Assembly: GCF_024346975.1 (NCBI RefSeq)
Contig: NZ_AP024886.1
Location: forward strand, 496,001-560,000
Reading direction: 5' to 3'
DNA from: Vibrio neonatus
GTDB lineage: Bacteria; Pseudomonadota; Gammaproteobacteria; Enterobacterales; Vibrionaceae
Length of the DNA: 64,000 nucleotides
The notes under the pieces are model-generated. The model was not told the origin of the DNA and did not search any database. It was given only the letters and a program-made list of their open reading frames with translations. Positions 46,360 to 55,045 of this stretch are shown here, piece after piece (the stretch's first letter is position 1; every line of letters starts with the position of its first letter). The translations under genes were made by a program, and so were the position numbers.

Positions 46360-48393
46360 ATGAGTGAGACCATGCTAGCAAACCTTGGCTTATTTTGTTT
46401 GATCCTGACTGCCATAGTCAGTAGCGCAGGTGTTGGTGTGGGCCTCTATACTGTTGCGCAGTGGCGAGTCTTTCAAACCGATAAAACGGGTCAAGCGAAT
46501 TACTTGTCAGGCAACTCTTCACCACAGCATCGCTTAATGTGGGCTCCTTCTTTAGTGCGCTCGTTTGCCTTGATTTCCTTTTTGGCATCGACCATTTCTA
46601 TCTCTTTGCTTGCTTACGCCTTTGCCAGTGATGATTTTTCACTGAGCTATGTCTCCAACAATTCAAACAGTGCTTTAGCTTTGCCATTTAAAATTGCCGC
46701 CACTTGGGGCGGGCATCAAGGCTCAATGTTATTTTGGATACTGGTGTTAGCAGGGTGGGCGGTATTGGTCTCTAGGCGACACACTAAAGAGAGCGATTAT
46801 CATGCCAGCTGGCTGATGCTATTGCTGGTGGCCATATTTAGTTGGTTTACTTTAATTGCTTCCAACCCTTTTGTTTTAAATGAGGTTTTGCCACTGCAAG
46901 GGCGAGATCTTAATCCCATGTTGCAAGACATCGGGCTGATTATTCATCCGCCACTGCTGTACATTGGCTATGTCGGATTTGCTTCGGTATTAGCGCTTAC
47001 CTGCGGCTATTTATTGGCACTAGATAACCTAGGCGATGTGTTTGAAAGGCTGACACGACATGCGTTATTAGCATGGATCTTTTTAAGTGCCGGGATCTTA
47101 GTCGGTGCGGCGTGGGCGTATTATGAGCTCGGTTGGGGCGGATGGTGGTTTTGGGATCCAGTCGAAAACGCTTCATTGTTGCCGTGGTTAACCGCGACCG
47201 CATTACTGCACTCGGTGATGGTAAGTCGCAAGCAAGGTCAGTTAAAAGTGTTTACCTTTGTATTGGCTATTGTCACTTTCTGTTTGAGTATTTTAGGCAC
47301 CTTTATTGTACGCTCAGGGGTGCTAACCTCAGTGCATGCTTTTGCAGTTGACCCAAGTAAAGGTCTGGCGCTATTGGCTATTTTAAGTCTGGTATTTATC
47401 AGTGCTTATGGCTTGCTGGTGGCACGAGTACATTACGTAAAATCCAATGCCATCACGCGTTTTGCCAGTAAAAACTTTTTGATATTAGTGTCGATTAATC
47501 TATTGGTGTTAGCCACAGCAATTGTGCTACTAGGCACTTTTTATCCCATGCTTTATCAGTTGTTTGGCTTAGGTAACATCTCAGTCGGCGCGCCTTATTT
47601 CAATCTACTGTTTGGTCCATTAACCATACTGGCGCTGATAGTAATGGGCTTTAGCCCGCTAGTTAAATGGCAAGCACAATCGGGTGCATTCCCCGTTAAG
47701 TTTATGTTGGGCTCGCTCATCCTTTGCGGCGTATTAAGCGTGCTCTTTTTGCAGATGTATATCCATAGAAACAGCCATGTCTCTGCCTCTTGGTCTGCTT
47801 GGGCTTTATTAACCACATGGGTGGCAATGTGGATGAGCTTTACCCATATTGCGCGTTGTTTTCGCGTAAGAAAACAGGTGTATAAATACAAAGTGTACCT
47901 GGTGTCTATGGCGCATATTGGAGTCGCTATATTGGCATTTGGCGCTAGCATGAACAGCTTTTATTCTTATGAGCTCACCGCAAAACTGGGCCCAAACAGC
48001 CACGTTCAATTTGGTGACTATCAAATCCACTATCAAAACACCAAGCTGTATATCGCCAGCAACTATACCGCCGAGCAAGGTGTGGTTGAAATTACCGCTC
48101 CTAATGGTCAAACGCATATCGCATTGCCTGAAAAACGCTATTACTCAGTGCGAGTAATGAATATGACCGAGCCATCATTAACCCCATTTTTAGATGGCGA
48201 CGTGTATCTTACTCTTGGCGAAAAACTCGATACTCAGCATTACGCCGTCAGAATGCAGTTTAAAGCCTTCATCCGCTGGATATTATTAGGCGCAGTATTG
48301 ACCATTATCGCAGGAGTAGGGCTACTTGGACGAGGCGTATTAGTGAAGCAATGGTTCACTCAACCCAAAGTAGCCAAGGAGTATCAAGCATGA
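46360..48393 (+). CDS. nrfE: CcmF-like haem lyase subunit NrfE
   Basis: This 677-residue membrane protein of the CcmF/NrfE family has about 15 spans and the haem-handling WWD motif GWGGWWFWDPVENASLLPW. With NrfF and NrfG it attaches haem to the CWSCK site of NrfA, which the general Ccm system cannot do. No Shine-Dalgarno stands before the ATG at 46360; an ATG at 46372 behind GAGTGAG is an alternative start. It overlaps nrfF by four bases. Confidence 0.92.
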   Translation: MSETMLANLGLFCLILTAIVSSAGVGVGLYTVAQWRVFQTDKTGQANYLSGNSSPQHRLMWAPSLVRSFALISFLASTISISLLAYAFASDDFSLSYVSNNSNSALALPFKIAATWGGHQGSMLFWILVLAGWAVLVSRRHTKESDYHASWLMLLLVAIFSWFTLIASNPFVLNEVLPLQGRDLNPMLQDIGLIIHPPLLYIGYVGFASVLALTCGYLLALDNLGDVFERLTRHALLAWIFLSAGILVGAAWAYYELGWGGWWFWDPVENASLLPWLTATALLHSVMVSRKQGQLKVFTFVLAIVTFCLSILGTFIVRSGVLTSVHAFAVDPSKGLALLAILSLVFISAYGLLVARVHYVKSNAITRFASKNFLILVSINLLVLATAIVLLGTFYPMLYQLFGLGNISVGAPYFNLLFGPLTILALIVMGFSPLVKWQAQSGAFPVKFMLGSLILCGVLSVLFLQMYIHRNSHVSASWSAWALLTTWVAMWMSFTHIARCFRVRKQVYKYKVYLVSMAHIGVAILAFGASMNSFYSYELTAKLGPNSHVQFGDYQIHYQNTKLYIASNYTAEQGVVEITAPNGQTHIALPEKRYYSVRVMNMTEPSLTPFLDGDVYLTLGEKLDTQHYAVRMQFKAFIRWILLGAVLTIIAGVGLLGRGVLVKQWFTQPKVAKEYQA

Positions 48394-48812
48394 AATGGCG
48401 GTTAGGTTTTGGGATTTTGTTAATAACGGCCATGCTCAACGTCAGCATAGCATCGGGGTATCAATCCATTTCACATCCCGTCGATTTATTTGAGTTTGAT
48501 TCTGTCGCTCAGCAAAAGCAGGCGATTCATCTAGCCAAAACACTGCGCTGCCCAATGTGCCAAAATCAAAATTTAATTGAGTCAAACTCAGTGGTCGCCA
48601 AAGACATTCGTTTACGAGTGTTTGAGTTGATTAAAGCCGGCAGCAGCGATGCCGAAGTCAAACAGTACATGGTGGCGCGATACGGAGAGCATGTTTTGTA
48701 TCAACCCAGCATGAGCTTAAAAAACGCTTTGTTGTGGGGGATCCCGCTGCTACTTGCGGTCGGGATGTTTGGGTTTATGGTGAGGCATATTCAGCGTTTG
48801 GGTAAAGAGTAA
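48390..48812 (+). CDS. nrfF: Haem-lyase thiol subunit NrfF (CcmH-like)
   Basis: This 140-residue protein has a signal peptide (MKWRLGFGILLITAMLNVSIA), the CcmH/NrfF thiol motif LRCPMCQNQNLIESNS, and a C-terminal membrane span (NALLWGIPLLLAVGMFGFMV). It keeps the apo-NrfA haem-site cysteines reduced for attachment. The ATG overlaps the nrfE stop (ATGA); the longer open frame is not used. Confidence 0.92.
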   Translation: MKWRLGFGILLITAMLNVSIASGYQSISHPVDLFEFDSVAQQKQAIHLAKTLRCPMCQNQNLIESNSVVAKDIRLRVFELIKAGSSDAEVKQYMVARYGEHVLYQPSMSLKNALLWGIPLLLAVGMFGFMVRHIQRLGKE

Positions 48813-49186
48813 TGATAGGGTTATGTTTATGCTAAATATGTCTGAGAAAAGTGAGTTCAGCACGCTTTACGAGTCGCTCTTAATTGTAGTGGCATAGTGA
48901 ATACAGTGGCAAGCTTACATGTTTTTTTGCGCTGTTGATGTTAGTAGGTGCTAACTGTCTTATTTCATTGTAAAGAGACAGCCCGTCAAAACCAAGGCGT
49001 AGTTGACATCTAGCTAAACGTTTACAATTTTCAATTTGTCTAGTTTTTTGTAAGCTTTCTAATAGAAACTTGACTAAAATCTAAGGAATTGGGTATTGCT
49101 CTAGCGTACTTTTGCGTGAATGCTAGACTGTGAACCATGGTGAATGTAGAATCACTAGCTCAGTTTTTGGAGATAATGAAGTAGTT
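48813..49186. other. 374-bp gap at the edge of the AT-rich cassette
   Basis: No convincing gene was seen; the best short frame is 24 codons. The base composition falls toward the cassette. An ATG-less open stretch from a GTG at 49130 is in frame with the HD gene. TTGACT near 49070 could be a -35 element for the cassette. Confidence 0.4.
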
Positions 49187-50260
49187 ATGCCACAGTGTAA
49201 ACGTCAAACACATGATCGACAGTTGTTTAAAGATAGCAGCTTAGACCGTGCTATGGACGATAAACTATTCAACGACTCTTTTTTCAAAAGCATAATTTAT
49301 ACAAAAGAGTTTCAACGTTTGAAAAGTGTCTCCTTTTTAGGAGCTATCGATTATACGGACAGAAAAAACAAAAGCACTAGGTATATTCACTCTTTAGATG
49401 TGGCAAAACTAGCTCTTTATATTAGTGAAGTACGAAACTATTCAACGGAAGTAACTAATCACTTAGTAGCAGCAGCTCTTTTACATGATGTAGGGCATGC
49501 TCCGTTGTCTCATAGTATGGAACCCTCTTTTTTCGATGAGTTTGGTATTGATCACCATTGTGCAACAACACAAATCATATCAAAAGGTAAAGGGGCATCT
49601 TCGTTAACGGAAACTTTAAAAGCTAAAATAGATCTTAACCTCGTTATAGATTTAATTGAACAGCGGTCTAACGAAGAGTTTTCAGATATATTTAATTCTA
49701 AAATTAATGTTGATACAATCGACGGTATTCATAAAAGTTTATCATTCGTTAAAATACATGATTTTTATGATAAATATGACCTTGTAAATCACGTATTCTT
49801 AAGCAATACAGAGAACTCGATTGATTGCGTGAAGAAGATTGATAACTTTTGGAAAGCTAAAGACTTTGTGTACAAAAATGTAATATCCAGTGGTATTGGT
49901 GCTATAGCTGATCATGTTTCTAGAGAATACTTCAACGATAACTTAAAAAAAATTGATGAGAGCTATTTTTTCAAAACAGAATCTGCTTTTTTAATGGGAT
50001 GCAAACCATTATTTAAAAATTTTACTAAGCACCTAAATAGTATCACGGATTTATCAGGAAGATCTGTATGTAATGCTCAAACTCTTACAGTTAAAGTTAT
50101 AGAGCGTGAATACAAACCTAACACAAATGTTAATATTGATAATTTCTCAGATGTTGGTTCATTCATAGCGGAACGTTATGAAGTGAACAAAATTAAAAAA
50201 ATAAAAAAAATCCCATACGCAACAACGATTAATTTCGAACAAATAGAGTTACTTGGTTAG
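49187..50260 (+). CDS. SAMHD1-like HD-domain phosphohydrolase
   Basis: This 357-residue protein has the HD fold of SAMHD1/dGTPase-type enzymes. FQRLKSVSFLG and RYIHSLDVAKLALYI (His 68) mirror the family's QRLxxIxQLG...RFEHSLGV. HDVGHAPLSHS (His 100-Asp 101, His 104) is the metal site, and NVDTIDGIHKSL resembles the later substrate/metal motif. Such enzymes remove triphosphate from dNTPs or act on other nucleotides. The C-terminal third is Lys-rich and unassigned. GTG 49130 is a possible upstream start. It is first of three tightly packed AT-rich genes, two bases before the next. Confidence 0.75.
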   Translation: MPQCKRQTHDRQLFKDSSLDRAMDDKLFNDSFFKSIIYTKEFQRLKSVSFLGAIDYTDRKNKSTRYIHSLDVAKLALYISEVRNYSTEVTNHLVAAALLHDVGHAPLSHSMEPSFFDEFGIDHHCATTQIISKGKGASSLTETLKAKIDLNLVIDLIEQRSNEEFSDIFNSKINVDTIDGIHKSLSFVKIHDFYDKYDLVNHVFLSNTENSIDCVKKIDNFWKAKDFVYKNVISSGIGAIADHVSREYFNDNLKKIDESYFFKTESAFLMGCKPLFKNFTKHLNSITDLSGRSVCNAQTLTVKVIEREYKPNTNVNIDNFSDVGSFIAERYEVNKIKKIKKIPYATTINFEQIELLG

Positions 50261-50262
50261 AT

Positions 50263-51210
50263 ATGTCAAAAGAAATATTAGATAGAAAAACTTATTCAGA
50301 AAAAATTGTTAACTGTATTAAGGGAAAATTAGAAGGTATTGAATCTCTTAGTCAGAATAATGTCAGTGTGATTGTTACTGGTTCTTTTGGTAGAAACGAA
50401 GCTTCTGAAGAATCAGATATGGACTGGTTTATTATCTCTGAAGATAGTTTAGATTCAGCACTAGAGCAGAAGTTACAAAAAGACGTTACTCAAGTTGTAA
50501 ACGAACACGTAACTAAAAATGTTGGTAATACTGGTACATTTGGTGGTGTAGTAACTAAAGCTGAGTTGCTAAGTAATTTTGGTGGTGACAAAGAAACTAA
50601 CCAAGAATTTACAAGACGTATGCTCTACTTATTGGAAAGCAAACCATTGTATAATATATCCTTGTATACATCTCTTAAAGAGGAAATACTAAAGCTATAC
50701 ATAAAAGAAGGTGTACCAGATTCTAGCTTAAATAGATTTATGCTTAATGATGTAATTCGTTATTACCGTACTATTTGTACTGATTACGAATACAAAGTGC
50801 ATGAAGGTATGAAAAGTTGGGGGGTTCGCAAGATAAAATTGAGATTTTCAAGAAAGCTTCTCTATTTTTCTGGCTTACTTACTGTAGCTTATACAAGTAA
50901 TTTAACTCGTGATGAGAAAGTTTCTCAAACCCTCACTCTGCTAGAATATACACCGATTGATAGAATTAAAGAAATAGTTGGTCAGAATATCTCAGAAAAA
51001 ATGGTGGCACATTATGCCAACTTCCTTACTGAAATATCGAAACCAGAGATAAGAAACGCGTTGGAAGACATTACCCGAGAAAATAAAGACGCATGCAGTG
51101 AGTATCGTAAACTTAAAAATCTTTCTCAACACTTTAACTGGGAAATGGAAAAATGCTTTCTTAACGAATTCCCTAGTAGTCACCCTATCCATGGCGCGAT
51201 GCTATTTTGA
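50263..51210 (+). CDS. Nucleotidyltransferase-domain protein
   Basis: This 315-residue protein has a polymerase-beta-type nucleotidyltransferase core: VIVTGSFGRNEASEESDMDW, with the GS pair at residues 40-41 and Asp 52/Asp 54 as metal ligands. A large helical C-terminal domain includes RFMLNDVIRYYRTICTDYEY and KIKLRFSRKLLYFSGL, a conserved-looking block I cannot tie to a named family. It could transfer a nucleotide to a protein, RNA or small molecule. It lies two bases after the HD gene, and its stop overlaps the next start. Confidence 0.75.
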   Translation: MSKEILDRKTYSEKIVNCIKGKLEGIESLSQNNVSVIVTGSFGRNEASEESDMDWFIISEDSLDSALEQKLQKDVTQVVNEHVTKNVGNTGTFGGVVTKAELLSNFGGDKETNQEFTRRMLYLLESKPLYNISLYTSLKEEILKLYIKEGVPDSSLNRFMLNDVIRYYRTICTDYEYKVHEGMKSWGVRKIKLRFSRKLLYFSGLLTVAYTSNLTRDEKVSQTLTLLEYTPIDRIKEIVGQNISEKMVAHYANFLTEISKPEIRNALEDITRENKDACSEYRKLKNLSQHFNWEMEKCFLNEFPSSHPIHGAMLF

Positions 51211-51713
51211 TAAGAAATATCTATATTCGACATGGTATCACCTTGTATAGTCAGCAAAACAAATTTGCCGGCAGGAGAGACATTCCGGTTGTTGAATTTG
51301 ACATGCAAATGTTTAATGATTCTCTTAAACTTATTGAAAGTCATAAGCCTAACATATTGATTCATAGCCCTCTACTGAGGGCTAAACAGACTTCTCAGTT
51401 ATATATTGAACGTTTTATATTTGATGAAGTTGTGAGTGAGCCATTATTACTAGAGAGAGATTTCGGAGTTTTCGAAGGACAGCTAAAAACTCCAGAAAAT
51501 AGAAACGCAATGGAAGAACATCCTTCTGTAGAATGTGATATCACATTCATTGAAAGAGTTGTTTCCTTTTTGGATAAATATGGTGCATTAGATATTAACG
51601 TTTTAGTGGTAGGGCATTCAGCGTTTTTTAGGAAGCTTTCAGAGCTTACTAATACTGATAAACGTAAGTTGTCATGTTGCGAGTCAAGCTGCTTCGATTT
51701 TAAAAGAACTTAA
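51207..51713 (+). CDS. Histidine phosphatase family protein, TTG start
   Basis: This 168-residue protein is a compact histidine (phosphoglycerate-mutase-type) phosphatase. The phosphohistidine motif IYIRHGIT is at residues 5-12 (RHG 8-10), LLERDFGVFEG supplies the acidic residue, and VVGHSAFFRKL (about residue 136) supplies the second His. It begins at TTG overlapping the previous TGA (TTGA), so translation is coupled to the nucleotidyltransferase. The substrate is unknown. Confidence 0.75.
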   Translation: MIRNIYIRHGITLYSQQNKFAGRRDIPVVEFDMQMFNDSLKLIESHKPNILIHSPLLRAKQTSQLYIERFIFDEVVSEPLLLERDFGVFEGQLKTPENRNAMEEHPSVECDITFIERVVSFLDKYGALDINVLVVGHSAFFRKLSELTNTDKRKLSCCESSCFDFKRT

Positions 51714-51727
51714 CAAAGTTCGAAAAT

Positions 51728-51747
51728 AAGGCTCCTCTGGGAGCCTT
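51728..51747 (+). terminator. Terminator of the HD/nucleotidyltransferase/phosphatase cassette
   Basis: An 8-bp perfect stem (aaggctcc with ggagcctt) with a 4-nt loop lies 14 bases after the phosphatase stop. Confidence 0.65.
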
Positions 51748-52000
51748 TAACATTTAAAAAACGTTCACCAGTTTGTACATGGTGTTTAAGTCACGCTACT
51801 ATTAACAAAAATACTCCATTGTATTTCACTAAATTTGCTCTAAACATGAGTTGTTATTGAAATTCAATACCTACTCCCGAATTCAACTCTGAAGTGCGAC
51901 ACTCTCTAAAATATCAAGCAACCTTTGCTAACTCTTTAAAAATCTGTAATTCGGATAATTTTCCAGAACAAACCAAACCCCAAACCAAAAACACAAAAAA

Positions 52001-52020
52001 GCTCAGCCCGACGGCTGAGC
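52001..52020 (-). terminator. Terminator of the sulfatase gene
   Basis: An 8-bp perfect stem (gctcagcc with ggctgagc, 4-nt loop) is preceded by AAAAAA, giving a T-tract on the minus strand. Confidence 0.8.
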
Positions 52021-52050
52021 AAAGGCTCTCTTTAGAGGAAGAGATAAGAA

Positions 52051-53619
52051 CTACTTTTTCATCTGATTAATTTGCTGTTGCATGCTGTCAATTTGGTCAA
52101 GTTTGGCTTTTACGCCGAGCGACGTTTGACTGATTGCGGCTGGGTTTAGCACTTGTCCTTGTTGACGAGGGTATTGATCTAGGGTGGCAAAGAATTTGCC
52201 TAGCTCGTCTTGTACAGGAACAAATAACCACATGTTATCCGCCATCCAACGTAGGTACATGCCTGATTCGTGTGGTGCTTTTTCAAATGGGTCTGCACGT
52301 AGGTGGATGATTTTCGGCCAGTTAGATTCAAAGCGCACTGCATCGGTGATGTTGCCTTCTAGGGTAGCGAAGTGCAGTTTCCAATCTTCCCAGCGAATGG
52401 CGTTTAGCTCGCCGTTGGCACTAAAGTACAAAAGTGAATCACGAGGGCCTTTTTCTTCTTTTCCTTCAAAGTAAGGCATGAAGTTGTGACCGTCGATGTG
52501 CACGCGCCATTCTTTGCCGTTCGCTGTGTAGCCTTTTGCTAGCTTCTCTTTTACATCTGGTACGCCTGCTGCTGCCATGATGGTGGGTAGCCAATCTTGG
52601 TGCGCCATCATATCGTTGTAGCGAGTACCGGCTTCAATCACGCCAGGCCAACGGACCAGTTGTGGTACGCGCATGCCGCCTTCCCAAGTAGTGCCTTTTT
52701 CACCGTGAAATGGCGTTGCGCCGCCGTCAGGCCAAGAAACGGTTTCTGCGCCGTTATCTGTTGAGTAGATGACGATGGTGTTGTCGGCTATTCCTAGTTC
52801 ATCTAGCTTGTCGAGTAAGATGCCCACATGGTCGTCGTGCTCTAACATGCCATCGGCATAAATGCTGATGCCTGATTTACCTTGGTATTTCTCTTGTAGA
52901 CGTGTCCATACGTGCATGCGAGTGGTGTTGTGCCAAATAAAGAATGGTTTATCGGCTTTTACTGCTTTTTCCATAAAGGCGAGGGAAGAATCTAAGAACT
53001 CTTCATCGGCGGTTTCCATGCGCTTACGCGTCATAGGGCCAGTATCTTCAATTCGACCGTCAGCGTAAGATTTAATTACGCCGCGAGGGCCGTAGTTTTT
53101 ACGAAACTCAGGGTCTTTTGGATAGTAGTAAGTCTCTGGCTCTTCTTCGGCATTTAAGTGGTACAAGTTGCCAAAGAACTCATCAAAACCGTGTTTGGTT
53201 GGCAAGTGCTGATCTTGGTCGCCTAAGTGGTTTTTACCAAATTGTGCAGTCATATAGCCTTGATCTTTTAGTAGATCGGCAATGGTTGGAGCCCAATCAG
53301 GAATGCCGTGGGTTGAACCTGGCATGCCAATGGTAAGCAAACCGGTACGAAACGGTTCTTGACCGGTAATGAACGAAGCACGTCCAGCCGTACAAGATTG
53401 CTGACCATAGTGGTCGGTAAATAAGGCGCCTTCATTGGCAATACGGTCAATGTTTGGGGTTTTGTAGCCCATCATGCCTTGGTTGTAGGCACCTACGTTC
53501 CATATACCTATATCATCGCCAAAGATGGCAAGAATATTAGGTTTGTCGGCGGCTACAGCGGTTGCTGAAACGGCTAACATTCCTGCTGACATAGCCAGTT
53601 TACTGAATTGATTAGTCAT
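52051..53619 (-). CDS. Secreted arylsulfatase-type sulfatase
   Basis: This 522-residue alkaline-phosphatase-superfamily sulfatase has a signal peptide (MTNQFSKLAMSAGMLAVSAT to AVAADKP). The metal-binding start ILAIFGDDIGIWN is followed by the sulfatase signature QQSCTAGRASFITG, whose Cys must be converted to formylglycine. STDNGAE and PFHGEKGTTWEGGMRVP complete the active site. It hydrolyses sulfate esters in the periplasm. The ATG at 53619 follows GGAG and starts the signal peptide. No formylglycine-generating enzyme lies in the window. Confidence 0.92.
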   Translation of the reverse strand: MTNQFSKLAMSAGMLAVSATAVAADKPNILAIFGDDIGIWNVGAYNQGMMGYKTPNIDRIANEGALFTDHYGQQSCTAGRASFITGQEPFRTGLLTIGMPGSTHGIPDWAPTIADLLKDQGYMTAQFGKNHLGDQDQHLPTKHGFDEFFGNLYHLNAEEEPETYYYPKDPEFRKNYGPRGVIKSYADGRIEDTGPMTRKRMETADEEFLDSSLAFMEKAVKADKPFFIWHNTTRMHVWTRLQEKYQGKSGISIYADGMLEHDDHVGILLDKLDELGIADNTIVIYSTDNGAETVSWPDGGATPFHGEKGTTWEGGMRVPQLVRWPGVIEAGTRYNDMMAHQDWLPTIMAAAGVPDVKEKLAKGYTANGKEWRVHIDGHNFMPYFEGKEEKGPRDSLLYFSANGELNAIRWEDWKLHFATLEGNITDAVRFESNWPKIIHLRADPFEKAPHESGMYLRWMADNMWLFVPVQDELGKFFATLDQYPRQQGQVLNPAAISQTSLGVKAKLDQIDSMQQQINQMKK

Positions 53620-54025
53620 TGAGACTCCATCGCTTTTTTCTAAGGAAAAGGAATTCAACGAATCAGTCCCATGAATTGCTAAGGGAAGTATTAAGGCGCT
53701 CTTTGTATTTTATTGCGTTAAATAACTTACAAGAGGGCGATAAACCCGATGCGTTGTGGGGGCATAGTAAATATTGGGCAAATGCTTTGTCGCTTTATAG
53801 ACCTTATAACCTTTAGTTAATTTAATGCTAACTATCTGATTTGAAGGTTTTATTTGAATATTAAGATGAGTTTGATAAGTGAAAAATGTGAGATGGCGCA
53901 TCGGTTATTACCGTTGGCTATTTAAAACGTTCGACTTCGAAATAAGCTATAACGACTTTCCTGTATAACCTTTTGTTATGGCGAAATTACATACAATGAA
54001 TGGATTCAATGTATGAGGGTCGATT
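53620..54025. other. 406-bp divergent gap between sulfatase and MoxR genes
   Basis: The gap must carry the promoters of both units. A short open frame of 65 codons reads rightward across it but has no start site or recognisable product. No operator was recognised. Confidence 0.4.
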
Positions 54026-55030
54026 ATGAATCAGTCACAACAGGCTATTGCCAATCTAATTTCGCGAGTAGAACAGTCTGTGGTTGGGCAGAGGCATGTG
54101 GTTGAGTCGTTGGTGCTGGGTTTATTAACCAACGGGCATGTCTTGTTAGAAGGCTTACCCGGCACTGCGAAAACGCGCTCAGTCAAAGCTTTGGTCGATG
54201 CGTTAAATACCTCGTTTGGCCGAATTCAATTTACCCCAGATCTTTTACCCTCAGATGTAACGGGCACAGAAGTGTATCAAGAGGTTGTTAATGACTCAGG
54301 CAATGCCAAGCCCCAGTTGCACTTTCAAGCAGGCCCAATTTTTAACAGCATTGTATTAGCCGATGAAATCAATCGCGCTCCGGCCAAGGTGCAAGCGGCA
54401 TTGTTAGAAGCGATGGCGGAGGGAACAATTACTGTTGCTGATGAAACGCATCAATTACCTGAGTTATTTATGGTGCTGGCCACACAAAACCCGATTGAGC
54501 AAGAAGGGACATACCCATTGCCAGAAGCGCAAATGGACCGTTTTCTTTTAAAAGTGCGAGTGGATTACCCAGACGATGATGCCGAGCTAAATATCATGCG
54601 CCTTGTGCGTAGTGAAGAGACGCAAGATGATGAGGGTGACTCTTTACGCGCAGAGCCACTCCCGGCGATAGATCCTAAATGGGTGTTTAAGGCTCGCCAA
54701 GAAATCGCCAAGGTTGAAGTCTCAAGCATCGCAGAGCGCTATATTGTGGCGCTTATCATGGCAACTCGTCAGCCACAGCGATACCCAAACAGCCATTTAC
54801 CGCGCTGGATCCAAGTAGGCGCAAGCCCAAGAGCTTCAATCGCCCTAGATAAATGCGCGAGAGCTTACGCATGGCTACAAGGGCGCAATTTTGTTGAGCC
54901 TGATGATATCCGTGCGGTGGCCCACAGCGTGTTAGGCCATAGATACACCCCAAGTTTTGATGCACTAGCAGAAGGAATTTGCGCCACTGAGATCATTGAT
55001 GAGTTACTTGATCATGTCGTGATTGGCTAG
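54026..55030 (+). CDS. MoxR-family AAA+ ATPase
   Basis: This 334-residue AAA+ protein has Walker A GLPGTAKTRS, Walker B VLADEINRAP, sensor LATQNPIEQEGTYPLPEAQ, and a C-terminal lid domain. MoxR ATPases work as chaperones with VWA-domain proteins encoded nearby, which is the case here. It is first of six genes (MoxR, DUF58, DUF4381, two VWA proteins, BatD) typical of the bat/aerotolerance-type cluster. Confidence 0.93.
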   Translation: MNQSQQAIANLISRVEQSVVGQRHVVESLVLGLLTNGHVLLEGLPGTAKTRSVKALVDALNTSFGRIQFTPDLLPSDVTGTEVYQEVVNDSGNAKPQLHFQAGPIFNSIVLADEINRAPAKVQAALLEAMAEGTITVADETHQLPELFMVLATQNPIEQEGTYPLPEAQMDRFLLKVRVDYPDDDAELNIMRLVRSEETQDDEGDSLRAEPLPAIDPKWVFKARQEIAKVEVSSIAERYIVALIMATRQPQRYPNSHLPRWIQVGASPRASIALDKCARAYAWLQGRNFVEPDDIRAVAHSVLGHRYTPSFDALAEGICATEIIDELLDHVVIG

Positions 55031-55045
55031 CGAGAGGCTGCAAAA

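Larger units (their letters stand above)
51714..52050. other. 337-bp gap between the AT-rich cassette and the sulfatase gene
   Basis: The gap holds two terminators, one for each convergent unit (51728-51747 and 52001-52020). No gene and no flanking direct repeat was seen. Confidence 0.6.

Noticed and set aside
48831..48899. Short frame of about 24 codons after nrfF
   Set aside because: Too short, no membrane or other pattern, and no convincing ribosome-binding site.
53619..53816. 65-codon open frame between the sulfatase and MoxR genes
   Set aside because: It starts inside the sulfatase start region, has no ribosome-binding site and no recognisable product.
53700..53830. Possible integron attC-like recombination site
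   Set aside because: The stretch aacttacaagaggg resembles the start of Vibrio attC sites, but no GTTRRRY/RYYYAAC ends or pairing arms could be found.
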